From positions 62,001-126,000 of the forward strand of contig CAWDZB010000007.1 in assembly GCA_963806685.1 (NCBI GenBank): a DNA stretch of 64,000 nucleotides. Reading direction: 5' to 3'. The DNA is from DDH964 sp963806685 (GTDB lineage Bacteria; Desulfobacterota; Desulfuromonadia; Desulfuromonadales; DDH964). This document shows, piece by piece, positions 34,182-45,766 of the stretch; the first letter of the stretch is position 1; each line of letters starts with the position of its first letter. A program made the translations under genes and the position numbers. The notes beneath the pieces were generated by a model. It worked only from the letters and a program-made list of their open reading frames with translations, had not been told where the DNA came from and did no database searches.

Positions 34182-36281
34182 ATGAAAATCTATAAGGTTT
34201 TGCTGACAATTTTGTTGGTATTTTTGGTTGGTTGTGGGAAAGAGAGTAAAACGACCACGCCAGCGGTTACCCCTTCCCCTGGGGATACAACTCCGGCGAT
34301 TACAGTCTCCGATATTTCAATATCGGCCACCCCCGCCGCGATCAATCCGCTGGAGACGTCCGCCATCAAGGTAATACTTTTGAATTCGACCGGTCAGCCG
34401 ATAACCGCGGCCAAGGAGGTCACTTTCTCCCTGAGTGCTCCGGCCCTCGGCACGATCATTCCCTCCGTAATTACTTCGAGCGGCTCCACTACCCAGACCT
34501 TCACCGCCAAGAACATCGAGGGGGTTGTCACCGTCACTGCAACCGCCGACGGCAAGAGCGCATCCCAGGACATTCAGATTTCCAAGACGATCGCGGCCAG
34601 CACCCTCACCGCGACGGCCAGTTCGGCCAGCATCACCAATGGCAACACTGCCGTTGTGAGCGCATCGGTCCTCGATGGTGACGGCAACCCGATGCCCAAC
34701 GGCACCACGGTCAATTTCAGCGTTGATAACACGGCTCTCGGGACCATCGTTTCATCGGCCGCGACCACATCCGGCGTCGCCAAGGCGACCTTTACCGCTG
34801 GCAACAGTGACCAGGGGACCGCGACCATTACGGCAACATCGGGCGTCGCCACCGGAACCACGACAATTGATGTTACCGCAGCCATCGCGGGAAGCATCCA
34901 ATTCGTCTCCGCCAATCCGCAGATTATCGCCATCAAGGGCTCCGGCGGGCAGGAGACTTCCCAAGTCAAGTTTGTGGTTTTGGATTCGAGCGGAAACCCC
35001 ATCGCCACCAGCACCGAGGTCAAACTTGAACTATCAGGTCCGAACGGCGGGGAGTACCTCGGTGACAACCCAAACCCACCAGAACCGAGTCTGACCGTTG
35101 GCACTGACACCAATGGTGAGGTCACTACCATTCTTCACAGTGGGACCATCCCGGGCACAGCTACCATTACCGCGACCGTCCTGGACGCAACCCAGAATCC
35201 TACCAGCCTGACCACCTCGAGCGGCGTCCTCGCCATCGGTGGCGGCACCCCTTCGGCCGGGCACTTCTCACTCTCTGCCGACACCCTGAATGTCGAAGGA
35301 GGGACAAATTTCGACCTTGGTTACGACAATATCCAAGATAATATCAATGTTCTTCTTGCAGACCGCTATGGAAACAAAAATGTTCTTAAGGGAACAACCG
35401 TTTCCTTTTATTCGGAATGCGGTGCCATTAACCAAGCCGTTGCTCTCGACGATATCGGCCAGGGAAGTGTAATCTTTAGAACCCAGAATCCCAGCCCCCA
35501 AATTGTAGCCCCCGACCTCCTTGGTACTACCGCTGGATCTGGCTCCTGCGGTGCGAGATGCGATCAGGAAAATGCCTTTATCAGCGATTTCAAGAATAAA
35601 TTTGGTATTGATATTACCGGAGGCGCCTATGGGAACCCCCGAAGCGGGCTATGCTCCATCATCGCGGTGGTTGACGGAGAAGAAGAGTTTACCGACACCG
35701 ATGCCAGCGGCACCTACGATCTCGGTGAACCCTTTGTCGATACCTACGACGACATCAACCTCGAAAAGGACGATGACCCGGCCGATATTGCGCCCCTCGC
35801 CACCCTCCCCGCCTATAAACCCGGGTACCCTTATGACTCGGCCTTTGAAGACCTTGTCGTCGACAGGAATGAAAACGGCTCTTTTGACGGCCTGAACGGA
35901 GTGTGGGACTACAATAAGCGGGTCTCGAAAAAAATCGATCTTCTGTTCACCGGCGAGCCACATCTGACCCTTTCAGAGACAAATATTGACGTCCCCAACG
36001 GGGGAAGCAAGACCATTTACTTTGCCCTTTCTGACTATAACTTCAACCGCCCCATTGGCGGCACAACGATTTCGGTCAAAATAACCGGTTCGGGATCTTC
36101 TTTGTCGGGGACAACAACCTACACCTACCTCGACTCGAATTCCCTGGGGACTCCTATCCTGGCAGTAATCATTTCTGACAGCGATCCCGGCACTACCGCA
36201 GACAACCCTTTCACCCTCGAATTTTCATGGAGTTGGAAAGGAAATAACTCGGTCCTTTCCGTAGCGGGAATTACTCATTAA
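34182..36281 (+). CDS. Lipoprotein with bacterial Ig-like repeats
   Basis: The 699-residue protein has a lipoprotein signal (MKIYKVLLTILLVFLVGC, with Cys18 as the acylation site), a Thr/Pro-rich spacer, then at least three tandem Big_1/invasin-type Ig-like domains (about 45-135, 140-235, 240-350). Their conserved pattern is VLDGDGNPMPNGTTVNFS, then GTATITATSG. A less repetitive part with Asp/Glu-rich, calcium-binding-like stretches (VDGEEEFTDTDASGTYDLGE) follows, and the C-terminus is again beta-rich. It is probably anchored to the outer membrane. Base use is less GC-rich than in neighbouring genes. AAGGGAGGG precedes the ATG. Confidence 0.88.
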   Translation: MKIYKVLLTILLVFLVGCGKESKTTTPAVTPSPGDTTPAITVSDISISATPAAINPLETSAIKVILLNSTGQPITAAKEVTFSLSAPALGTIIPSVITSSGSTTQTFTAKNIEGVVTVTATADGKSASQDIQISKTIAASTLTATASSASITNGNTAVVSASVLDGDGNPMPNGTTVNFSVDNTALGTIVSSAATTSGVAKATFTAGNSDQGTATITATSGVATGTTTIDVTAAIAGSIQFVSANPQIIAIKGSGGQETSQVKFVVLDSSGNPIATSTEVKLELSGPNGGEYLGDNPNPPEPSLTVGTDTNGEVTTILHSGTIPGTATITATVLDATQNPTSLTTSSGVLAIGGGTPSAGHFSLSADTLNVEGGTNFDLGYDNIQDNINVLLADRYGNKNVLKGTTVSFYSECGAINQAVALDDIGQGSVIFRTQNPSPQIVAPDLLGTTAGSGSCGARCDQENAFISDFKNKFGIDITGGAYGNPRSGLCSIIAVVDGEEEFTDTDASGTYDLGEPFVDTYDDINLEKDDDPADIAPLATLPAYKPGYPYDSAFEDLVVDRNENGSFDGLNGVWDYNKRVSKKIDLLFTGEPHLTLSETNIDVPNGGSKTIYFALSDYNFNRPIGGTTISVKITGSGSSLSGTTTYTYLDSNSLGTPILAVIISDSDPGTTADNPFTLEFSWSWKGNNSVLSVAGITH

Positions 36282-36300
36282 AGCTGGATAGTTCTCTTGA

Positions 36301-36341
36301 AAAAGGGGGGCCGTTCCAACCCGGAACGGCCCCCCTTTTAT
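36301..36341. terminator. Strong bidirectional terminator
   Basis: A perfect 13-bp stem (36305-36317 with 36323-36335) with a 5-base loop is preceded by an A-run and followed by TTTT. It ends the lipoprotein gene (plus) and lies just downstream of the convergent uvrB (minus). Confidence 0.9.
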
Positions 36342-36382
36342 CAATAAATAGGAGACTCAATCAACCAACCCCTATCTTTTCC

Positions 36383-38380
<1,998 letters not shown>

Positions 38381-38550
38381 AAAACGATTATTCACCACCA
38401 AGGGCACGAAGTTCACGAAGGAACTAACTGCATCTTACCGCAAATAGAACCGGGTACAGCAACCATGACGCTGCTGCACCCGGGAGATAATACGATTTTG
38501 ATTTATCTTCGTGCCCTTCGTGTTCTTCGTGGTGCGGGATTATTTGACCT
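38381..38550. repeat. Palindromic repeat element between cysS and uvrB
   Basis: A CACCACnnAGGGCACGAAG-type copy on the plus strand (38393-38421) is matched by an inverted copy (38508-38534). The middle contains a smaller hairpin (CGGGTaCAGCA near 38451-38461 with its complement near 38471-38482). The whole is about 150 bases and resembles a non-autonomous palindromic element. A degenerate third copy lies at 40094-40113, on the other side of cysS. Confidence 0.5.
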
Positions 38551-40021
38551 TCCAGCTCGTCCCCTCCTTGGAGTCGAGCAGCTCGATCCCCTTCGCCGCC
38601 AGCTCGTCACGTATCTGGTCGGCGCGGGCGAAGTTGCGCTCCTTGCGCGCCTGCTGGCGCTCCGCGATCAGCGCCTCGATCGCCTCGGCGGCCATGCCGC
38701 TGGCCGCCAGGCCGGCGCTCTTCTGCCCCTCGAGCCAGACTTCCGGGTCGGAACCGAGCAGGCCGAGCACTCCGCCGAGTCGGCGCAGCTTTTCCATCCC
38801 CTCGGCCAGCACCTTGAGGGAAAGCGGGCAGTTGTTGAAATCCCCCTTGGCCACCAGCCGGTTGAGGCCGCGTACCACCTCGAAGAGATGGCCGATCGCC
38901 AAAGCGGAATTGAAGTCGTCGTCCATCGCCTCGGCGTAGCGGTCGTCGACATTTTCGATCAGGTCGAAGACCTCGCGCTCATCGTCGGAGATGATCGGGC
39001 AGTTGGCGGTTTCCGGCACGGGGTGGGCGGCGAGGGTCTTCTCGGCGCTGCGCAGCGCTTCGTAGAAGCGGGTCAGGCCCAGCCGGGCCTCCTCCAGGTT
39101 CTGGTCGGAGAAGTCAATGGGAGAACGGTAATGGGCGGTGAGGATGAAGAAGCGCACCACCTCCGGATTGTACTTCTGCAGGATGTCGCGGATGGTGAAG
39201 AAGTTGCCCAGCGACTTGCTCATCTTCTCCTGGTTGACGTTGACGAAGCCGTTGTGAAGCCAGTAGCGGACGAAGGGTTGGCCGCTCGCCCCCTCGGATT
39301 GGGCAATCTCGTTCTCATGGTGGGGAAAGATCAGGTCGCGGCCGCCGCCGTGGATGTCGAAGGTCGCGCCGAGAAACTCCATGCTCATCGCCGAGCACTC
39401 GATGTGCCAGCCGGGTCGGCCCGGTCCCCAGGGGGAGTCCCAGGCCGGTTCGCCGGGCTTGGCGGCCTTCCAGAGGGCGAAATCCATTGGATTGCGCTTG
39501 TGCTCGCCGGGAGCGATGCGCGCCCCGGCCTGCATTTCCTCCATGGTGCGCCCGCTGAGCTTGAGGTAGGCGGGGAACTTCTCCACGGCATAGTAGACGT
39601 CGCCGGCGGATTCGTAGGCCAGTCCCTTGGCGATCAGGGTTTCGACCATGGCGATGATCTGCGGGATGTACTCGGTGGCCTTGGGCTGGTGGGTCGGCAG
39701 CGCCAGGCCGAGGGCCGCCATGTCCGCATCGAAGGCGCGGATGAACTCCTCGGCCAGTTCCTTGCTGTCGATGCCGCGTTCGTTGGCGCGCTTGATGATC
39801 TTGTCGTCGACGTCGGTATAGTTGCGGACGTAATTGACCTGGTAGCCGGCATACTGCAGGTAGCGGTAGATGACGTCGAAGACGATATTGGCGCGGGCAT
39901 GGCCGATATGGCAGTAGTCGTAGACGGTGACACCGCAGACGTACATGCCGACCTTACCCGGCTCCAGCGGCCGGAACTCCTCCTTGCGACCAGTGAGGGT
40001 GTTGTAGACGCGCAAGCTCAT
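38540..40021 (-). CDS. cysS: Cysteinyl-tRNA synthetase
   Basis: CysS charges tRNA-Cys. The 493-residue class I enzyme has the HIGH motif in CGVTVYDYCHIGHARAN, zinc-binding Cys and His residues (YVCGVT, HIECSAMS, FPHHENE), and the KMSKSLGNF signature. The C-terminal anticodon-binding helices end in GTSWKVK. The ATG at 40021 has GGAG about 9 bases upstream. Repeat-like sequences flank both ends. Confidence 0.97.
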   Translation of the reverse strand: MSLRVYNTLTGRKEEFRPLEPGKVGMYVCGVTVYDYCHIGHARANIVFDVIYRYLQYAGYQVNYVRNYTDVDDKIIKRANERGIDSKELAEEFIRAFDADMAALGLALPTHQPKATEYIPQIIAMVETLIAKGLAYESAGDVYYAVEKFPAYLKLSGRTMEEMQAGARIAPGEHKRNPMDFALWKAAKPGEPAWDSPWGPGRPGWHIECSAMSMEFLGATFDIHGGGRDLIFPHHENEIAQSEGASGQPFVRYWLHNGFVNVNQEKMSKSLGNFFTIRDILQKYNPEVVRFFILTAHYRSPIDFSDQNLEEARLGLTRFYEALRSAEKTLAAHPVPETANCPIISDDEREVFDLIENVDDRYAEAMDDDFNSALAIGHLFEVVRGLNRLVAKGDFNNCPLSLKVLAEGMEKLRRLGGVLGLLGSDPEVWLEGQKSAGLAASGMAAEAIEALIAERQQARKERNFARADQIRDELAAKGIELLDSKEGTSWKVK

Positions 40022-40093
40022 GGTTTGACTCCAGACTCTTTAATGCGACCCAAATGCACCGAAGCACGGCCGATGCGAAGAATTTTTTCGCCT

Positions 40094-40113
40094 CCTTCGT
40101 GGCATCGTGGTGG
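40094..40113. repeat. Degenerate copy of the CACGAAG-type repeat upstream of cysS
   Basis: On the plus strand CCTTCGTGGCATCGTGGTGG matches, with changes, the inverted copy at 38508-38534. It lies in the 170-base gap between cheB and cysS. Confidence 0.4.
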
Positions 40114-40192
40114 ACTTTGGTTCCTGGCTGTGGATCCAGCCCCCCGGCGGCAGCCCGCCAAGGAGTGTTAGATACCATATCCGGCCCGGCTT

Positions 40193-41236
40193 TTAAAGGG
40201 TTTTACCCTCGGCAAAGAGGCGGTTGATGGTGGGGGGGATCTCTGCGAGGGGGAGGATCTGATGGACGGCGTTGAGCTGGATCGCGGCACGGGGCATGCC
40301 GAACACGGCGCTGCTGCTTTCGTCCTGGGCGATATTGAAGCTGCCGGCCACCTTCAGGGCGGCCATTCCGTCGGCGCCGTCCTGACCCATGCCGGTGAGG
40401 AGCACCGCCACCAGCCGCGGGGCCAGACCGTCCTTGGCCAAGGAGCGGAACAGGACGTCGACCGACGGCCGGCAGCAGTTGACCGGCGGCACATCGAGCA
40501 GGCGCACCCGTCCTCCCTGCACTTCCATCTGCAGCTCGTTGGGGGCCACCAGGGCGACCCCGGCAGCAAGCGACGCACCGTCGCTGGCCAGCCGCACCTG
40601 GATGGCGCATTCGCGGTTGAGCCATTCGGCAAAACCGGCCGCAAAGCCTTGGGCGATATGCTGAACGATCAGCACTGGCATCGGGCAGGCGGCGGGCAAG
40701 GACTTGACCAGGCTCATCACCGCCTTGGGCCCGCCGGTGGAGGCGCCGATGGCGAGGAGGTTGCGGCCGTGGCTGACCGGCGGCTTGACGGGGGGCAGTG
40801 GTGCTCGCGGGCGGCGATAGTGGTGAATCACCCGGATTTTGGCAAGGGAGCGGATCTTGTCGATCAGTGCCACGGCAATTTCGCCGAACGCCGCGGTGGC
40901 GATGCCGGCCGGTTTCTCCATGACGTCGAGGGCGCCGTGGCGGATGGCGTTGAAGGCGCTGCGGCTGTCGGTGGGATCGACGTTGCCGGAAAGGATCAGG
41001 ATCGGGGTCGGGCAGCGGGCCATGATCTCCATCACCGCGGTAAGCCCGTCCATCACCGGCATCATGACGTCCAGCAGCACCAGGTCCGGCTTCAGTTGGC
41101 AGGTCAGCTCCACCGCCTGGCTGCCGTCGCAGGCCTCGCCGATGACGGTGATTCCGGGATCCCGGGCGAGCAGATCCCTGATGACCATGCGCGTCAATTG
41201 GGAGTCGTCGGCGATCAGCACCCGGACCATGGCCAC
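40193..41236 (-). CDS. cheB: Chemoreceptor methylesterase CheB
   Basis: A receiver domain (Asp10-Asp11, phosphoacceptor Asp56 in LVLLDVMMP) is joined by a Pro/Arg linker to the methylesterase/deamidase domain. The catalytic triad is Ser166 (AIGASTGGP), His193 (VQHIAQGF) and Asp286 (GMGQDGADG). The product has 347 residues. It removes methyl groups from receptors when phosphorylated by CheA. It lies directly after the CheA-REC gene, separated by one base. The first chemosensory cluster lacks a cheB, so this enzyme might serve both. Confidence 0.96.
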   Translation of the reverse strand: MAMVRVLIADDSQLTRMVIRDLLARDPGITVIGEACDGSQAVELTCQLKPDLVLLDVMMPVMDGLTAVMEIMARCPTPILILSGNVDPTDSRSAFNAIRHGALDVMEKPAGIATAAFGEIAVALIDKIRSLAKIRVIHHYRRPRAPLPPVKPPVSHGRNLLAIGASTGGPKAVMSLVKSLPAACPMPVLIVQHIAQGFAAGFAEWLNRECAIQVRLASDGASLAAGVALVAPNELQMEVQGGRVRLLDVPPVNCCRPSVDVLFRSLAKDGLAPRLVAVLLTGMGQDGADGMAALKVAGSFNIAQDESSSAVFGMPRAAIQLNAVHQILPLAEIPPTINRLFAEGKTL

Positions 41237-41237
41237 C

Positions 41238-43349
41238 TCATCCGATCAGGCTTTCGACGGTATCGAGCAGCGTTCCCTGGTCGAAGGCCCCCTTGACGAT
41301 ATAGGCCTGGGCGCCGACCTCGATCCCCTTGCGGCGGTCGCCATCGCTGGCCAGCGAGGTGACGATGATCACCGGCAGCTCGCTGGTCGCTTCGGCCTCC
41401 CGCACCCGGGCGGTTACTTCGAAGCCGTTCATGCCCGGCATCTCCACGTCGCATACCATCAGGTCGAACTGCTGCTCGGCAAGCCGCTCCATTGCATCCT
41501 CCCCGCTCACCGCCACCGTCACCTGGTAGCCATGGGTTTCGAGGATGTTCTTCTCCATGGTGCGGGTAGTGATCGAGTCGTCGACCACCAGTACCCGCCC
41601 CTTGGCGCGCGCCGCCCGCTGGGCGGCGAATTCCTGGCGCAGGTGGGTGCCGCGCGCGGCGAGCCCGGCCCCGAACAGGTCGGGGACGGAAAGGATCAGC
41701 GCCGGCAGGCCGTCACCGAGGATCGTCGCCCCGGTGCAGAAGTGGACGCTCTTGAGCTGCTGCCCCATGCCCTTGACCACCAGCTCCTGGACGTTCAGTG
41801 TCCGCGTCACCAGGCAGGCAAGCTGTTGTTCGCGATAGTTGAGGACCAGCGCGGTCGCGCGGCCCGGCATCTGGATCCGGTTCTGGCGCGGCACGCCGAG
41901 AAGCTCGGGGAGTGCCAGCAGCGGCAGGGTCCGACCGCGGACACGGATGACCTCCTGGCCCCCTTCGGTCAGCACGTCCCGTTCGCTCAGGCGGATGATT
42001 TCGCTGACGTAGTGCAGGGGGACGGCATAGATTTCCTCCTCACACTCGACCACCAGGCCGGTCACGACCGCCATGGTCAACGGCAGCTTGAGAAACATCT
42101 CCGTCCCCTGGCCCGGGATCGAATGGATCACCAGGTTCCCCTTGACGCGATCGATCTGCGACTTGACCACGTCCATACCCACGCCCCGTCCCGACAGATC
42201 GGTGATGATATCGCGGGTCGAGAATCCCGGGCGCAGAATGAGGTACACCGCCTCCTCGTCGCTCAGCCCGGCGGCTTCCTCGGCGCCGAGCAAACCGCGC
42301 TCGGCGGCCACCTTGCGCACTTGCCGGGGATCGATGCCGCGACCGTCGTCGCTCAGGTGAAGATGGACGAATCCCCCCTCGGTGCTGGCCGTCAGGCTGA
42401 TCCGCCCGGTCCCGGGCTTGCCGGCCGCCTGCCGTTCGGCGGGCGTTTCCAGGCCGTGATCGACGGCATTGCGCAGCATGTGCAGGAGCATCGGCCGGGC
42501 TGCCTCGAGCATCATCCGGTCAAGCTCGACCTCCTCGCCGCTGATCACCAGCTGCAGCTCCTTGCCCAGTTCGCGGGCCAGGGTGCGCCCCATCCGTCCC
42601 AGGTCCTCGGTGATCGTTCCCAGCGGCAGCATGCGCAGCTCCATGGCCCCGCCGTGGAGTTCCTCGGCGAGATAGGAGAGCCCCTGGGTATCGGCCTCGA
42701 GGGCCATCGCCACCCGGCCGAGATCATCGAGAATGCCACGCAGCAGGGCATAGTTCTCGACCTTTTTCAGCCGGCGCAGAAAACCTTCGAGGCGCACCAG
42801 CCCGGCACCGAGCTGTCGGTTGCGCTCTTCGAGAATGCGCCGCGAAATGAGCAGTTCGCCAAGCAGGTTGACCATCTGGTCGAGCCGGGCGACGCTGGTG
42901 CGGACCGTGTCCCGCTCCGGCGTTTCGCGCTGGACCGCCGGCACCGGCTCTTCCCGGGCAGTCGGCACCTCGGGCAGAACGCCGGTCGCCAGCCCCTCGA
43001 GGACCAGGTCGACGTTCACTTCGATCTCCCCGCCGGAATGGGCCTGGGCAATCAGCGCTTCGAGGGCATCGGTCGCAACCAGCAGCAGGTCGACCAGGCC
43101 GGGGGTGATTTCCCGCTCCCCCTGCTCGATCTCCTTCAACAGGTCTTCGAGGGCATGCGCCACCTGGCCAAGGGTCTGCAGGTCGAGCATGCGCGCCGAC
43201 CCCTTGAGGGTATGGGCGCTGCGCAGCAGCTCGTGGACCCGTTCCGGGCTGAATTCCTCCTGCTCCAGAGCCAGGCTCCCCTGGCGCAGTACCTGGAGAT
43301 GCTCCTCGGCCTCACGGGCGAAGATTTCGAGGTACTTCTTGATCTTCAC
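41238..43349 (-). CDS. cheA: CheA-type hybrid kinase with C-terminal receiver (cluster 2)
   Basis: The 703-residue kinase has an HPt domain with His46 (RSAHTLKGSARM), a linker, a dimerisation domain, the ATPase (HMLRNAVDHGLE, DDGRGID, GRGVGMDVVKS), a CheW domain, and a C-terminal receiver (VLVVDDSITTRTMEKN, then VCDVEMPGMNGF). This CheA-REC architecture is typical of Wsp/Frz-type systems, where phosphate can pass to the fused receiver. No P2 CheY-binding domain is apparent, and no separate cheY gene is present in this cluster. Confidence 0.96.
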   Translation of the reverse strand: MKIKKYLEIFAREAEEHLQVLRQGSLALEQEEFSPERVHELLRSAHTLKGSARMLDLQTLGQVAHALEDLLKEIEQGEREITPGLVDLLLVATDALEALIAQAHSGGEIEVNVDLVLEGLATGVLPEVPTAREEPVPAVQRETPERDTVRTSVARLDQMVNLLGELLISRRILEERNRQLGAGLVRLEGFLRRLKKVENYALLRGILDDLGRVAMALEADTQGLSYLAEELHGGAMELRMLPLGTITEDLGRMGRTLARELGKELQLVISGEEVELDRMMLEAARPMLLHMLRNAVDHGLETPAERQAAGKPGTGRISLTASTEGGFVHLHLSDDGRGIDPRQVRKVAAERGLLGAEEAAGLSDEEAVYLILRPGFSTRDIITDLSGRGVGMDVVKSQIDRVKGNLVIHSIPGQGTEMFLKLPLTMAVVTGLVVECEEEIYAVPLHYVSEIIRLSERDVLTEGGQEVIRVRGRTLPLLALPELLGVPRQNRIQMPGRATALVLNYREQQLACLVTRTLNVQELVVKGMGQQLKSVHFCTGATILGDGLPALILSVPDLFGAGLAARGTHLRQEFAAQRAARAKGRVLVVDDSITTRTMEKNILETHGYQVTVAVSGEDAMERLAEQQFDLMVCDVEMPGMNGFEVTARVREAEATSELPVIIVTSLASDGDRRKGIEVGAQAYIVKGAFDQGTLLDTVESLIG

Positions 43350-43352
43350 GGA

Positions 43353-45131
43353 TCAGGTATCTTCCCCGACCAGGTTCTTCAGCCGCTCGGCCAGTCCGGT
43401 CAGCTCGGCGATCGACTGGGTGGTCTCCTGGGCGCTGGCCGCAACCTGGGTGGCGACGTCGCGCACTTCGGCAATGGTTTCCGCCATCTGCTCGCTGGCG
43501 GTGGTCTGTTGCTGGGTGGAGAGCTTGATCTCGCGGGCCGCCCCGGTGGTCTCCTGGACCATGGTGATGATTTGGGCCAGCTCCTCGGATATGCGCCCGA
43601 CCAGGGTGTTGGCGCCGTCCACCCCCTTGGTTCCCTCTTCGGTGAGCATGATCGTCGAGTTGGTCGCTTTTTGGATTTCCTCGATCAGATTCTTGATCTG
43701 GCCGGTGGCGTCGACGGTCCGCTCGGCCAGGCGTTTGACCTCGTTGGCGACGATCGAGAAGCGCTTGCCCGCCTCACCGGCGCCGGCCGCCTCGATGGCA
43801 GCATTGAGGGCCAGCAGGTTGGTCTGGTCGGAGATCTCGTCGATGATATCGACGATGCCGCCGATCTTCTGCGAGTTTTCCCCCAGGTCGAGCATCGCCT
43901 CGGCCATCGACTGCACCTGCTGCTTGAGCCGGTCCATGCCGCCGACCGCGCTGTCGACCGCCTGCACGCCATGGCTGCTGGCCTGGCTGGCCTGTTCGGC
44001 CAGGCCTTCGACGCGCAGGGCGTTCTCCGCCACCTGCTTGGCCGTCACCGCGATCTCTTCGGAGGTGGTGGTCGCTTCCTGGACGGCACTGGCCTGCTGG
44101 GTGGCGCCCGATGCCTGCTGGGCCGAGATCGCCATCAGTTCGTTGGCGCTCGAGGAGAGCTGCTGGATCGCCTCCTTGACGCTGGTGATCAGCCGGGCGC
44201 TCTTGTCGATCTCGCTCTTCAGGTTCTTGACGATGACCTGGGTCATCTTGTTGAACGCCGCCGCCAGTTTGCCGATCTCGTCGTTGCTGCCGATGGCGAT
44301 CGTCTCATCGAGCTTGCCGTCGGCGATCCGGTCCGCCACCTCGGTGAGGTTCCCCAGCGGCCGGGTGATTCGCGCCACCACCATATAGATGGTCAGCGAG
44401 GCGATAATCAGCACCACCAGCATCGACAGGGCCACCGTATTGCGCAGGGCGGCGATCGCCTCCTCGGTCTGTTTGATGGAGAAACCGATCCGGAATCCTC
44501 CCCAGTGCTCGCCGTTGACGAAGACCGGGGCGGTCACGTCCCACATCGTCTCCCCGGTGTCGCGCTTGTAGACCTGGCGCAGGATCTTGTGGCCGTCGCT
44601 GCCATCGTAGCGCCCCGCCGCCAGGCCGACCTTGTCGTTGAAAATCCGCTTGGTCCGGTTGCCAACCTTGTCCTGCTCCGCATCCCCGGTCAGCGGCTTG
44701 GAGTACTCGGTGTCGTGGGTCGGCAGGTAACCGTTGCGGTCCACCAGGACGGCAAAGGTCACCATGCTGTCCTCGTTGACCAGGGTATCCTCGATCTTCT
44801 GGATGTGCTTGTCGAGGTACTCATCGTAGGCGGTATGGTATTTGGGAATTGCGGCACCGGCGAGGGGACCTTCGGTGATCTGCCGGTAGTCGGTATCGAA
44901 GACCTGGTCCCGAGTCAACTGGCCGCTGGCAATCGCCTCTTCGAGCACCTGCGCCATCGCCTGGGCTCCGAACAGGGCAAGGGTCCGCGCCTTGGTCAGC
45001 ATCAGGTCCTTGAGAACTTCGCCCCGTCGCTGAACCAGGGTGAAGGTGAAGATCGCCATGATCACGGCCAGAACCGCAATCAGCGAGACGACAATTTTAA
45101 TCGAGATGCGTTCCCTGAACCAGTTGAGCAT
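43353..45131 (-). CDS. Methyl-accepting chemotaxis protein with Cache-like sensor (cluster 2)
   Basis: The 592-residue receptor has one membrane helix at about 11-33, a periplasmic domain (about 34-225) containing TKRIFNDKVGLAA and GEHWGGFRIGF, typical of single-Cache-type sensors, a second helix (about 235-257), a HAMP domain (RPLGNLTEVADRIADGKLD), and a signalling domain. Its tip reads DQTNLLALNAAIEAAGAGEA, followed by KRFSIVANEVKRLAERT. No haem motif or C-terminal tether is seen. The ligand is unknown. It is probably the dedicated receptor of the CheA-REC kinase next to it. Confidence 0.93.
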   Translation of the reverse strand: MLNWFRERISIKIVVSLIAVLAVIMAIFTFTLVQRRGEVLKDLMLTKARTLALFGAQAMAQVLEEAIASGQLTRDQVFDTDYRQITEGPLAGAAIPKYHTAYDEYLDKHIQKIEDTLVNEDSMVTFAVLVDRNGYLPTHDTEYSKPLTGDAEQDKVGNRTKRIFNDKVGLAAGRYDGSDGHKILRQVYKRDTGETMWDVTAPVFVNGEHWGGFRIGFSIKQTEEAIAALRNTVALSMLVVLIIASLTIYMVVARITRPLGNLTEVADRIADGKLDETIAIGSNDEIGKLAAAFNKMTQVIVKNLKSEIDKSARLITSVKEAIQQLSSSANELMAISAQQASGATQQASAVQEATTTSEEIAVTAKQVAENALRVEGLAEQASQASSHGVQAVDSAVGGMDRLKQQVQSMAEAMLDLGENSQKIGGIVDIIDEISDQTNLLALNAAIEAAGAGEAGKRFSIVANEVKRLAERTVDATGQIKNLIEEIQKATNSTIMLTEEGTKGVDGANTLVGRISEELAQIITMVQETTGAAREIKLSTQQQTTASEQMAETIAEVRDVATQVAASAQETTQSIAELTGLAERLKNLVGEDT

Positions 45132-45194
45132 GGTACCCCCTTCGCCACCCGTGGAGAGCGGGAATGAATGCAGCGGGACGGACGCCGGACGTCC

Positions 45195-45743
45195 TCATTC
45201 CCCCTTTTGTTCGACAATGAATTGGGTCTGGGTGAAAAGTTGCGGCAGGTCGAGCAGCACCAGCAGGCCTTCCTCGCCGGCAACCTGGCCGGTGACCGCA
45301 TCGCGGGGCAGCCCGGCCAGACCCTCGGTCAAGGGCTCGATGGCAGCCAGCGGGATACTGCAGATTCCCTCCACCCCCTCGGTGAGCAGGGCGGTGACCA
45401 GTCCTCCGGCTTCGACCACCACCAGCCGGGTCCCCTCGGTGGGGGCCGAGGCGGCAAAGCCCAGCACCTGGCCCAGGTCGGTGACCGCCACGATCTGCCC
45501 GCGCAGATTGATCACGCCGCGGATATGTGGCGGTACCTGGGGTACGCGCACCAGCTTCGGCGCCCGCAATACCTCGCGAGCCAGGGTGGTGGCGATGCCG
45601 AACCGTTCGCCGCCCTGGCGCAACACCAGGTAATCCGCCGCCTCCCCCTGATGGTCCTCTTCGACCTCCTCCAGGCTCCGCCAGTATTCCTCGCGCATAT
45701 CCTGGAGGACGCGCTGAATCTCGTAGGCCGTTGATTCCTTCAT
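45195..45743 (-). CDS. cheW: CheW-like coupling protein (cluster 2)
   Basis: The 182-residue protein has about 35 residues of charged N-terminal extension before a CheW domain. YLVLRQGGERFGIATTLAREVL, HIRGVINLRGQIVAVTDLGQVLG and LLLVLLDLPQ-like segments match, and the INLRG motif is intact, unlike cluster 1's CheW. The N-terminal helix may contact the receptor. The start is the ATG at 45743 with AGGAT upstream; the frame runs on upstream into the previous gene. It probably couples the cluster 2 receptor to CheA-REC. Confidence 0.87.
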   Translation of the reverse strand: MKESTAYEIQRVLQDMREEYWRSLEEVEEDHQGEAADYLVLRQGGERFGIATTLAREVLRAPKLVRVPQVPPHIRGVINLRGQIVAVTDLGQVLGFAASAPTEGTRLVVVEAGGLVTALLTEGVEGICSIPLAAIEPLTEGLAGLPRDAVTGQVAGEEGLLVLLDLPQLFTQTQFIVEQKGE

Positions 45744-45766
45744 CACCGCATCCTGTCTCCGCGTAT

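Noticed and set aside
40839..45167. A 1,442-codon open frame on the plus strand
   Set aside because: It lies opposite cheB, cheA, mcp and cheW-like genes with clear domains on the minus strand. Its product is His/Gln/Gly/Leu-rich with no motifs, the usual look of antisense frames in GC-rich DNA.
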